Origin: Serinus canaria
Lineage: Eukaryota > Chordata > Aves > Passeriformes > Fringillidae
Assembly (NCBI RefSeq): GCF_022539315.1
Contig: NC_066327.1
Span: forward strand, 16,702,834 to 16,766,833
Length of the DNA stretch: 64,000 bases
Direction: 5' to 3'
A program made the translations under genes and the position numbers. The notes under the pieces were generated by a model that did no database searches, was not told where the DNA came from, and worked only from the letters and a program-made list of their open reading frames with translations. Shown piece by piece: positions 12,201-22,900 of the stretch. Each line of letters opens with the position of its first letter. Within the stretch, counting starts at the first letter, position 1.

Positions 12201-13756
12201 CCCAGCTGGACAGGGCAGGCTGAGGCAGTGCAGGGATTCCCAGGCTGTGGCTCCTGGAAAGCCAAGGGCAGCTCTGGGAGCCTGGAAGATGCCAAGGCTG
12301 GGGCTGTGGGTAGGGAGCACGGCTGTGGCTGGCCTTGGTGGCACGAGGCAGTGATGTCCCCATGGGCAGGTGCTCTGCCTGCTCCTGAGTGCCCCCACAG
12401 CTGTGACTTCATGGTGTGGCAGTGGAGGGACAGTTGGTGCTTCCATCTGGGATTTGCTCTTGGAGCTGGCTGGGAGGGGTGAAGAGCTGCCAGTGCCAGG
12501 GTGAGCAGTGCCCGTGGAGCTGAGCTGGGGTTAGGTGTGCCAGGCTGTGCCATGGCAGGATTATTGCAATGTCCTCTGGGCAGAAAGGGCCTCGTGGAGC
12601 CCTGTCAGCCTCTGAGCTGGGCACCAAAGCTCCCCAGGGCAGGGGCAGGGCTGCTCCTCCTCACTGGGGTCCCTGTGCCCACATCAGTCATGTGGCTGCT
12701 GCCTGCAAGGACATCAGAAGAGGAAGCTCTGAAAATAATCACCCCCTCATGTTTTCCTTGCAGAAGGAGGGAGTTGCCATCCTGGGGAATTCTTGTGACC
12801 AGCAGAGCTGGCTAACAGTCAGCTCCTCAGTGAGTCAGGACTGTCCCCTGTCATGTCACAGCCGTGTCCCCTGTGCTGCCAGCCTGGCTCCCAGGGCTCC
12901 ACAGCCTTTCCTGCCCCTGCAGTGGTGTGTGAGTGGGAGCCATCCCAAGAATTTCAGTGTCTCAGTGCTCTGCTGGCCTCAGCCACAGTCCCCACTGCTC
13001 CCAGTCCCACTGGGCATCCCCTCAGGGCTGCAGGGCTTGTGCCACCTCTTGCCCTGTCCTTGTCCCACACAGGCTGGAGGACACCTCACAGAAGGAGGTG
13101 AGGGGTGCTGGGGGAGCCCTGTCTGCTCCTGCTCCTGCTCCTGCCCTGCTCCTGCTCTGCCCCTTCCCTGCCTGTCCCACGGCCAGGGGGTCCCATGGCA
13201 GGGCTGGAGAGCTGATGGCACATTTCAGTCCCCACTGTGCTCTGTGCCCAGCCCAGCTCATGCCAACTGCTGTCCGTTGGTCCTGCCTTTGCTTTGGGGA
13301 GATAAAAAGGAATTTCCTAGAAAACCCCAGCAGTGTTCAGCTCGGGGTCTGTGCCCTGCCTGCCTCATGCTGTCGAGTGGTGGCAGGGAGCTGGTGACAG
13401 GGACAGGGCTGGCAGCAGCCACTGGCACAGGTGTGTTTGGGTGGTGGATGGTGTTTGCCAGGCTGGCTGCTGGCAGGGTGGGTTGCCACGGGGTGCTGCA
13501 GCTTAGCCCTGGGGGTGCAGGGTGAAGCTGTCACGCTTGGGCAGGCACAGTTATGAGCACGCTGAGGGTGCCCAGGTGTGCTGGCACTGCCTGGCCAGCC
13601 CTGGCAGCCCACAGGGACACAGACAGGGCTGTTTCCATTAGGTGGTGTTGAGAGAAGAGGTGTTCCTTGAGAACAGCCTGTTCCTGCTCTGTCTGCTCCT
13701 TGCACGGGGCACGGCCACCACCTGCCCTTGCTTTGTGCCTGGCAGCACTGGGGGGT

Positions 13757-13927
13757 GCTTTAGGGTCTGTGGGAGCTGCTTTGGGGTCTGTGGGAGCTGC
13801 TTTAGGGTCTGTGGGGGCTGCTTTAGGGTCTGTGGGAGCTGCTTTAGGATCAGTGGGGGCTGCTTTAGGATCAGTGGGGGCTGCTTTAGGATCAGTGGGG
13901 GCTGCTTTAGGGGCTGTGGGGGCTGCA
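13757..13927. repeat. 21-bp minisatellite, about eight copies
   Basis: The unit is close to gctttagggtctgtgggagct and repeats about eight times with substitutions; later copies change gggtctg to ggatcag. Because 21 is a multiple of three, all frames stay open and give artefactual repetitive peptides. It sits in intron 1 of PPARGC1B. Confidence 0.85.
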
Positions 13928-14039
13928 GGGGCTCCCTGGTGGGTGCTGCAGCCCTGGGCTGGCCCTGGAGCTCAGGCAGAACCAAAGTGGACTCTGTAAT
14001 CTGGAGCCTGAAGAAATGAGCTGAGTGTGGTGTGAACAG

Positions 14040-14340
14040 GCAGCTCTGTAACCTGTGATACACTTTGCTGTGCCCTTCTTCCTAAACCCGACACACCTTT
14101 GTTTGAAGTATTCCAGCAGAAAGTTGTTTATCCAGGGCATTATTACCAGTATCTCAGGCTCCTTTTTTTCTGTCCTGTGACTCAAGGACAGTTTAGTACA
14201 ATTTCTTCCATCTTTCCTGCATATCAAAGTTATCCTGGCAAGTTCATGTTTATTGTTTGCGGTTAATGTTTAATATTTCCCATTCCTGGCATCTCCTGCT
14301 TGATCTTAATTACACCTTCTAATGTAAGACAAAAGTCAGG
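14040..14340. promoter_or_regulatory. Low-GC, conserved-looking intronic island
   Basis: About 300 bp of balanced, non-repetitive, AT-leaning sequence lies between GC-rich repeats. It includes an ERR half-site-like tcaaggaca near 14183 and a Fox-like tgtttatt run near 14248. It has the look of a conserved noncoding element; no coding potential was recognised. Confidence 0.25.
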
Positions 14341-14496
14341 GAGCGAGACTGTGCTCAGCCTGGGGCTGGGGCTCAGAGCCTGGCACTGGGCACCCCTTTT
14401 CCTGCTCAGCACCCTCTTCTTCCCACCCAGCACCCCCTTTTCCCACCCAGCACACCTCAGGCTGTGTTGGGAGAGCAGCTGCTCCACGTGTGCCAC

Positions 14497-14650
14497 TGAA
14501 TCCCAGAATTATTTCGGTTGGAAAAGACTTCTGTGGTCATCAGGTCCAACCTTTGAGTCCAAGCTCTGAGTCCAGGCTGTGTTGGCACAGCATGCCCAGC
14601 GTGGGCAGCTCCCACGTGCTGCACCCAGCGGGACCAGCAGGACTTGGTTT
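14497..14650 (-). mobile_element. CR1 LINE 3' fragment, reverse orientation
   Basis: The sequence from 14497 reads as the reverse complement of a CR1 tail: a gaatcccagaattattt-like start, then ggttggaaaagact and atcaggtccaacc. The far edge near 14650 is uncertain because similarity fades. Confidence 0.55.
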
Positions 14651-17560
14651 GGAGTGGCTCAGGAGGAAGAAGGAGCTGCAGTTTGCTCAGTCTGGGTTTT
14701 AAATGAGGTTTTGCCTTTTGCTGGCCGGGCCAAATTGTTAAAACGGATTAGTAGAAAGTTAAAAAAAGTAATTAAAAATTAACAGGGGGTAGAGGGCAAA
14801 ATGCCTGGCAGGACAGAGAGGTGTCTCCTGCTCTGTGCAGCCTGGGAGGTTCCTGTGGGCCTTCTCCCCAAACCTGGGGAGGGGACGAGGGACCTGCCTG
14901 TGCCTGTGCTCACTGTGGGTGCAGGCAGGGTCCCCTCACCTCCAGGGACCCCTCGCCCTTCACTGTGGGGCTCTCAGCTATAAATATCAGGGGTGTCAAG
15001 GGGTGACAGGGCCAAGGCACAACCCGACACCACCTCTCCCTCATTCACGGTGACATTTTGTCAAATGCCACTGGGGAGGGGGGTTGCTTATCTGCTGGCA
15101 CACACTCTGGTGACCTTCACAGCTCTGGCCAGGTGCCTCCTTGCTGTATTTACACTTATTTATAGCTGTCTCCTCCATTCCCACCTCTGCCCTCCTCCCT
15201 GGTGCTGGAGCCAGGCTGCCCCCTCCCCCAACATCCGTCATCCCTCTGGGCTGGCATGGAGCTGGCACATCCTTGGGCATGATGAGGGGCTGGCAGCACC
15301 TGGCCCAGGTGCTGATGGGTGACCCCATGGGGACCATGTCCCCTGGCTGAGAGCTGTGGGGACAGCAGGGTGCACCCTTGGGTTTGGTCCCAGTGTGGGT
15401 CATGCCCCCAAAGCCTCCTCACTCTGCTTCTGGGGCAGCTCAGGAGGGTGCTGGGAATCTGTCTGAAAGGGGGGAATGGCTGTGCCCAGTGCCACAGCAG
15501 CCCAGTGTCATAGCAGCCAGCCCAGTGTCACAGCAGCCAGCCCAGTGCCACCACCCTGGTGAGAGCCCATCCCAGGAACACCCTGCAGTCTCCCTGCAGG
15601 GCTGTAATCCCCGTTTGAAGCAGTCTGTGATTATGGATTTCCCTGATAAGCCCAGACAACTCTGCAAAACCCCTGCCCAAGGATTTTCTTTCCTTTTTCG
15701 AGTCCTGGTGAGGATGAGGATGGAGAAGCTGCCCTGGAGCAGAGGCAGGGCTGGTGGGAGCAGCACTTGGTGTTCTCAGCACTTCTCACCTGCTGCTGCT
15801 GTGGGTGCCAGCCTGACTCTGCTGGCTGCTCTGGGGCAGTGCCTGCAGCACGTGGGGATGGATATTTATCCCTTAATGCCTTGGGCAGGCTCCTGGCTGT
15901 GCAGGGAGGAGCTGAGTCACCGTTTGCTCCCCAGTGAGGGGTGGGCTGCTGTCCCTGGCTGCTTCCCTTGGCCCCTCCGAGGTGCTGCCTCTTTCCTTCC
16001 CCTTTTCCATGGCACGTGAGTGACAGGGCCACTGCAGGGCACCCCTGCAGGCAGGGCAGGATGAGGCTCCTGGAAGGTGCTGCCCGTGGCCAGCGGCACT
16101 TCAGAGGCTGCCCCTGTGCAGGCTGAGTGAGCACCAGCCCCGTGTGCCATCCCCCCTGTGCCCACAGCCCCCGCCAGAATTCTTGGCCATGACTTCAAGG
16201 GGTTGGACCCAGGGGTTCTGCAGATAAGGGTAATTTCTGGCAGTGCTGGAGTGAGACAGGGAGAGCACCTGCAGGTCTCCGTGTCACGGTCACTGCGCTG
16301 TCCCCAGCTCCTGAGGCAGCTCAGCAGAGCAGACAATGAGCTGAGCCCCTGCTTGCCCTGCCCAGGTTACTGTTCCCTGGCAGCAGGGCTGCTCCTGCTC
16401 TCCCTGGGCTCTTGGGTGCAGCTGACCCCAGGCAGCCTCTCCAGTCCTGCTGACTGCAGGGGTTTTGTTTGGGGAGCCCAGGTTGACACTGAAAAAGAGG
16501 AAAACATTTCCTGTCTCGTTAATCCAGTGTTTGAATTAGAGTTGGGCTTGGGGAGGAGTCTGGTGTCTCCTCAGAGATAAGACCTCACGTGCCAGAGTTC
16601 ACACTGCTCCAAAACAGAAGAACTGAAAGGGACATGTCCCACCTGCTGTCCCCTGGGTGCCAGAGCCAGCACTGAGCTGGGACATCCTTGGATGTGACTC
16701 CAGCAAGTGGCTGCAGGTGCAGGACATGTTCCCAGAGCTTCTGGGGCCACCAGAGACAGTGGCCTGCATTGAACACCCTCCCAGTTGGGCAGGGAGTTGT
16801 TTCTAACCCTGTGCCAGCTCCTCCTCCTGTGCTGCCACTGCTCTGGGAAGGACAGACTGGGGACATGGCAAAGGGACAGGCAGTGGGAGCACATGGCAGC
16901 CCCAGGGCACCCAGGAGCCAGAGGGATGCTGACCAAGGAGTCAGCAGGAGCTCTCCTCCCTGGAGCAGGGACTGCTCAGGCGCTGGCAGCAGCTCTCTGG
17001 TGGCAGCCCTGCTGCAGCACAGCCGGCCCAGGTGTCTGGGCTGGAGGATGCCTCCCAGTCTCTGAGCATGTCTCCATGGGTGTTTGCTGGCTGCACACCA
17101 AGAACCCATGGCTGATCTTCCTACAAAGTCCCGAGTAAAATTAGAACAAAAGTTCACTCCTCTCCCAAGGCAGCAGGAAGTGCAGAGGGTGGGAAAAGGG
17201 ACAGTCAGAGCAGATGAGGTCCCGTGCCCACAGGCAGTGTCCCCAGTACTGCTGCCACCCCCGAGCTGGGCAGGGGGCTGCCCCTTCCCCAGCCCTGGCA
17301 CCAGCCCAGAGGGCCTCAGCCATGGGCTGGGAGTGGTGGGTTCCCTCTGGAGCCCAGGTCCTTGGTGGCTGGGCTGGGTAAGTGACACTGCCCAGCAGAG
17401 GGGTGGGCTGGGGTGCCCATCCAGGTGGCAGTATGGGTGACCCCACCAAGCAAAGGCTGTCCCCATGCCTTTCAGTGAGGAGAGGAGGAGGCTCCACACA
17501 GAGCTGAGGTTTGGGCATTCCTGACCCGTGGGAGGCAGGAAGCTGGGAGCATCCCCAGCG

Positions 17561-17620
17561 TGGCAGTGGCAGTGGCAGTGGCAGTGGCAGTGGCAGTGGC
17601 AGTGGCAGTGGCAGTGGCAG
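17561..17620. repeat. (TGGCAG)10 hexanucleotide microsatellite
   Basis: Ten perfect tandem copies of TGGCAG occupy 60 bp. The array would be polymorphic in length. It lies in intron 1 about 2.1 kb before PPARGC1B exon 2. Confidence 0.95.
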
Positions 17621-17851
17621 GGCAGTCCTGCCCCAAGTGCCCAGAGAGGGCAGCTCAGCAGCCTTGGATTGCAGGAGTTTATTTTTACCCAGCCCTGTTG
17701 CCAATGGGGACATGTCACATCTGTGGAGTTGATCAAAAGACATCCCGAGCTCTGGTGTCAGCTGCTCCTTGTGATCTCAGCACCAGGATCTTTTCCCTTG
17801 TGGCATATCAAAAGGAGCAGGAGAATTTGGCTGCTCTGCTATTTTTAATTG

Positions 17852-17879
17852 CACGCACACACGCACACACAGACACACG
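17852..17879. repeat. CA-rich microsatellite
   Basis: An imperfect CA repeat (gcacgcacacacgcacacac and following) of about 28 bp in intron 1. Confidence 0.8.
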
Positions 17880-19749
17880 TATAGCTGTGTATGTATGGCT
17901 TGGCTAAAAATAAAAACCTGTGCCTGTGTTCCCATGGGAAGATTTGGGGAGAAGGGGGAGACAAAGTTGTCACAAGACTTTTTTTGGAGCAGGCACTAGA
18001 GCAGGGACAGGAAGGCAGGGACAAGCCACAGCAGGTAAGGGACACATCTGAAAGGCCAAAGGACATCTGAGCCCAGAGCAGTCTGGGCAGAGGGGACAGA
18101 ACAAGGGGAAAGGCAGCATTTGTGTCCCCCAGAGCTGGCAGTGGGGACTCCTGACCAGGTGCTCTGACACCTGGGAACAAAGGTTTTTGCAGGGCAGGCT
18201 AGAAAATGCCCAGCCCTGGGGGCCCAGTGAGGAGTGTCAGCTCCCAGAGCCACTCAGGGCTGCCTGTTCCATTTGTGGCACCACACCTGTGGGATCTACC
18301 TGATACACATCCCTCCAGCAAAAAGGTGAAGGGAGGGTTCTGGGAAAGCATCCCCCAGAGCGGGGGCAGCTCCCAGAGCTTTGTCTGGGGCAGCACCAGC
18401 AGCCCCACTGCAGATCCTGGGCATGGCTGGGCCATGGCACTGGCTCACCATCAGGCCATCAAATCACTCTCCCTGCCCTTGCTGTGCCCTCCAAGGTGAT
18501 CTCCCTGTTTTCCATCTCCCCTGGGAAAGGGCAGGGTGGGCAGCAGGTGAAAAATGCAAAAAGGGAATGAGTGCATGCACGGGAGTGTCCTTTGGAGTGT
18601 CCTGAATGCAGTGGGGAGCGTGGCAGACAGGCTCCTCAGCCTGGGGGAACACAGCCAGTAATCCCAGATTATCCCAATTTGAAAAACAAAAAATGAGAAG
18701 AGAGAGAGAGAAAAGCTGTCTTTTCCATTCCTGCAGCTGGGTTTGAAATCCCTTTTCCTTCCCAGAGTGATGGAGGAGACCCTTCCAGGGTGCTTCAGGA
18801 GGAGGGGCCCCCACGCTCCCCTGCAGCCTCTCTCACATGCTCAGATGTTTGCCTGCTCCAAAATCCATTTGCTCTGTAAATAAACTTGCTTCCCTCACCG
18901 CCAGAAGACTCCCCCTGGGCAGGCGGTGCTGGGAGGAGTCTCACCAGACCTTTCCCCTGTGTTTTCCCCTGGACACCGAGGCAGAGCCAGGCACGGTCCA
19001 GATGCCAGGGCAGGCAGCGGGTGCTGGTGCCAGCCCCGGCTCCCTCGGGCTCTGGGTGCAGCTCTGGGGTTTCATGGGTGGAAGCCAGGCCCAAGTGGGG
19101 CAGGTGCCAGCTCCTTTCTGTGGTTAAATGGAGATGTTTTAGCTCACATCACCCTGAGTGCTCTCAGACATCCATTCATTTCCACGCTGTCCCCTCACCC
19201 TGCAGGGAGCAGGGAGCAGGCTCTGGGCTGCCTTGGTGGGGCTTTGGGATCTGCAGCTTCCCCAGAGGGGTGTCCTGAGTGCTCCAGGGCCATCTGGTGG
19301 GACAGGGTGAGCAGCAGGTGTGAGGCTGGCCCGGTGTGCTGCTGTCCCAGGTCTCATGTGCTGATCCCCAGGCCACCGCTGGATGTCACTTTTAGGGCAC
19401 CAAGGGCAGGAATTGCCCCTCTGATGACTGTGCTGTGCCCGTGCTGTGCCCTGACCATCTGCTCACTAGGAGGGACGAGGCTCTTCCCAAGCAGCTCCTG
19501 CTGTTCCCAGCTGTGCCACAGCTGGGACACCAGCGGGGGTGTGGTGGAGCTGTGGGGCTGTGCCAGACTGCAGGCCAGGTGGGTGAAAAGGTGCCCACCA
19601 CACCCTGCCAGTGCCTGGGGTAGCGTGGGAAGAGAGGCTGGAGCAGGGCTGGGAGCATTGGGGGTGGATCACGGGGTGACAGGGGGGTGCTGCTGTCCTC
19701 AGTGCCTGCTCCTCTGGGCTCAAGCATTTCTCTCCTCTCCTGTGTGCAG

Positions 19750-19923
19750 TATGAGGTGTCTGGAGAGGAGCACCTCTACTCTGACTTCCCCGAGATCGAT
19801 CTGTCCCAGCTGGACGCCGGCGACCTGGACTCAGCCGGCTGCTTCAGCGAGCTGCAGTGGGGCGGGGAGCACTCGGAGACCGACTCCAGCCAGTACAGCA
19901 CCGACGACTCCGAGCTCTTCCAG
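19750..19923 (+). CDS. PPARGC1B: PPARGC1B exon 2
   Basis: Acceptor tgtgcag precedes 19750 and donor gtaccc follows 19923; phase 0 in and out, 58 codons. It encodes the acidic activation segment ([20 protein letters not shown] and onward, ending DDSELFQ), typical of PGC-1 N-termini. The donor and 3' end of the exon are copied 71 bp downstream. Confidence 0.95.
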
Positions 19924-22900
19924 GTACCCCATCCCCCCAGGGTGCAGGCAGGGGGAGAGGGAGGCTGGCAGGAGGGAACACGGAGCTCTTCCAGGTACCC
20001 CATCCCCCCAGGGTGCAGGCAGGGGGAGAGGGAGGCTGGCAGGAGGGAACACACACGACTATTAATATCTCCTCCCCAGCTGATTAGTGCTCCATTAATT
20101 TGTGCACCAGCTCTAAATGGGGCAAGCAGAGTAGGGCTAATGAGGAGGAGGAGGAGGAGGCTGCTGAGGCAGCCCTCCTGTGCTGGATTATTCACTGGAA
20201 TTGCAGCTGGGGTGCAGCGTGTCCTGTTCCATTCCTGGAATGCCAGGGCGGCAGTGCGGGGGTCTCAGCACTGGAAAGTTCCCATCCCAGGAGCTGGAAG
20301 CAGCCCCTTACCATGATCCTTCACAGGAATCAGCCCCTTCACCCTGATCCTTCACAGGAATCAGCCCCTTCACCCTGATCCTTCACAGGAATCAGCCTCT
20401 TCCTCTGTTTACCCAGCTCTGGCAGCCCCTCTGTCCCTGGGGTCCCTGTGGCAGAGGGGCTGGTTCCTCTCCTTGGCTCTGGGTGCACAGCTGGGGCAGG
20501 GGATGCTCCTGGGTACAGGCAGGACTGCTCCGTGTCCCTCTGCTCCTGTCTCATCTCCTGGAGCTGTGAGGACAGGGCAGGGCTGTGGGCACAGCACAGA
20601 CAGGTTGGAAGCAGGGAGATGATGCAGAGGGGACTGGGCACAGAGCAGGCTGGGCAGCCTGCCCAAAGCTCCTGCCATGCCCTGGATGTCCCTGTCCTTG
20701 GGGCTGGGGTCTCTGTGCCCTCCTGAGCAGCTCCCAGGCCTTTACCCCCTTGCACAAGGAGGTTGTGACCCACTGGTACCAGCTAATCACCAACCCTGGT
20801 GTACATTTTGGGAGGAGAAAGATTTCTATTTAAACAAGGAGATGAAAAAAAAGCCTCAATATTTTCTAACCTGCCCATAATAACAACCCTCTGGCTTTTC
20901 TGCTGGGCTGATGCTGTGCTTGAAAATAGTCCAGTCCAGCTGAGGGACCTTCATCACGAGATGCATATTTTCCGTGAACTTCCTGGGGAAAAGATAAACA
21001 GAAAAGAAATGCAAAAGCCAGGCCGATGAGGAGCAGTGGAGTATGATGAAATGTATCCCACTGAACTTGTATGCACAGCAATCTCGTGCCAATAACAGGA
21101 GGAAAAGAAACGGAGCCAAAAATGGAGCATCCTGCTGCCTTTCCCTGGAGCCTGCTCTAGTAACTGTGAGCGAGGTTAGGGCATGGAACAAAAGATGTTT
21201 AATTTTCAAACAAGAGGAGAGAAACACAGGAGGCTGTGTGCAGGGAGCAGTCCTGCCTGTGAGCCTGACTTTACCCCCGTGCTAATTTTATCACTGATGA
21301 TAGCCTGCTTCTCCTTGGACATGGTTTACATTCAGATTGTGATGGAGGAGGACCAAAAAGAAGGAGCTCCTGGCTCGCTCAGCCATTCCTCAGCTTCTGC
21401 ATCCTCTTCTGGGCTTCAGCACTGTCTTGCCAGACTGGAAGGGAACTCATGGGGCTGGGTGGGACTGGGAGGGCACTGGGAAGGCTGGAGGTGCATCAGC
21501 AGAGCCAAAGCCCAGGTGAAAGGAGGGACTCAAGCCAAGCTGGAGCAGTGGGCAGGGAGGAGGCAGGAGCAGCCCCTGGCCCTGCCTGGCCCAGGGTGAG
21601 ATGGGCCTTGCACTACAGCTCCTCTGACCCAGTTTGTGGGTGAACAGCATGATCTGGGGGTGCTGATGGGAGATTTGGGAGTGACTGGGGCTGAGGACCA
21701 GTGACCAATGTGGGACAGCTGAGAGCCCCTGAGCAGCTGGAGGTGCCTGTGTTTGGGGGCTCTCAGTGAACACAAAACTCAGAGTGGTTGTTGTCACAAG
21801 CTCTGGCATCTGGCCAGTGGTGCAGCCCGGGCAGAGCTTCCCCTGTGCCCTCCTGGGAGGCTGTGCCCTCTTGTCCACTGGGCAGCCCTGGCTGAGCTCA
21901 CAGCTCTTGCACTTGCAGAGTCAGGAGGATTTGGGCCAGGAGCTTTTTCTGACAGATCCTTTATCTGCTGCTGTTTGCCTCGTGGTGGGGTGGAGGGACT
22001 GTGGGGAGAGAAGATGCTCTGGTTCATTCTTTTCCTGCTGGGGTGCAGGTGGACAGACTGACACTCCTCTCCCAGGTTTCACAGTGGGGTCACTGGGAAG
22101 CGTGGGAGCTGGTGTGGCTCTGTCCCCTCTCCAGCATCCTGGGGACCCTCTGCCCAGCCTAACTCCCCCTTTCTTCTCTGCCTGCTCCTTTCAGATAATA
22201 GACAGCGAGAACGAAGCGCTGCTGGCAGCCCTCACCGAGACTTTGGATGATATACAGGGAGATGACATGGGCCTGGCTGTCTTCCGAACTATGGAAGAGG
22301 GGGACACGCTCAACCCTGCCACCACCTCACCTGCCCCCTCCCCCAAACCCACCGCCCCGGTCACGGGGGGGCCGCCCCCGGCCCCCGAGGGTGATGAGCT
22401 GTCTCTAGTAAGAACCCACTTCCTACTGTTTAAGGTGGATTTGGATGAGCCCCAGATAAGCCGGCTGCATGGGTATGATAGGAAGCCAAGGTCTGAATTT
22501 TTTCATTCTAGGCTTAAAACTCTCTTTAACCGTCAATACCAAAGCATATACTTGTATTGTATACGTATACATGTTCTGCATCATTGCTGTCACCTCCATC
22601 ACCATCCTCACGGGAACCAGCTGTGTGTATACAAACCTACCTCTGGACGGGGTGGGGGCGGGTGGCAGAGGGCTGGGGGCTGCTTTGGCACACCCACACC
22701 TGCTTTTAACCCCACCTGCAGGTGTGGGGCTGCCCGGGGCTCTCCCTGGCCCATCCCAGCCCCATGCCCATGGGCAGTGGTGGCTTTTTCCCCTGGCTCT
22801 GCCCTGGGCTGAGCTCCCTGCTGTCACAAGAGGGGCTTGCCTGAGTGTCAGCCCCTGCCCTCGGCTTTCAGTGGGAGGGTTTGACCCTCCCTGTGCCTTC

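Larger units (their letters stand above)
1..19749 (+). other. PPARGC1B: PPARGC1B intron 1 (3' portion)
   Basis: This 19.7 kb precedes the first recognisable PPARGC1B exon, whose acceptor AG is at 19748-19749. In human, exon 1 (about 26 codons) is followed by a very long intron, and no sequence resembling that exon is visible here, so the stretch is read as intron. It is GC-rich and full of short G/C-biased direct repeats. The many long open frames on both strands show no recognisable domain, no paired splice sites and no family resemblance. A few lower-GC islands (about 4850-5050, 8160-8560 and 14040-14340), a CpG-rich block near 1.05-1.3 kb and two CR1 fragments stand out and are listed separately. 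The rest shows nothing I can name. A lineage-specific noncoding RNA or an alternative 5' exon could be hidden here. Confidence 0.75.

Noticed and set aside
12569..13525. 318-codon plus-strand open frame in intron 1
   Set aside because: Non-ATG start, Ser/Pro/Cys-rich random-looking translation, no family match.
16585..17736. 383-codon minus-strand open frame in intron 1
   Set aside because: Repetitive GC-rich composition (includes the TGGCAG microsatellite read as alternating residues), no domain and no splice context.
1..19749. miR-378 hairpin, known from intron 1 of mammalian PPARGC1B
   Set aside because: I looked for the mature arm cores (such as ctggacttggagtcag or ctgactccaggtcc) and did not find them. 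In human the hairpin is close to exon 1, so it probably lies upstream of this window.
1..19749. PPARGC1B exon 1 (start codon exon)
   Set aside because: No frame resembling the PGC-1 N-terminus followed by a donor was seen; it is expected further upstream.
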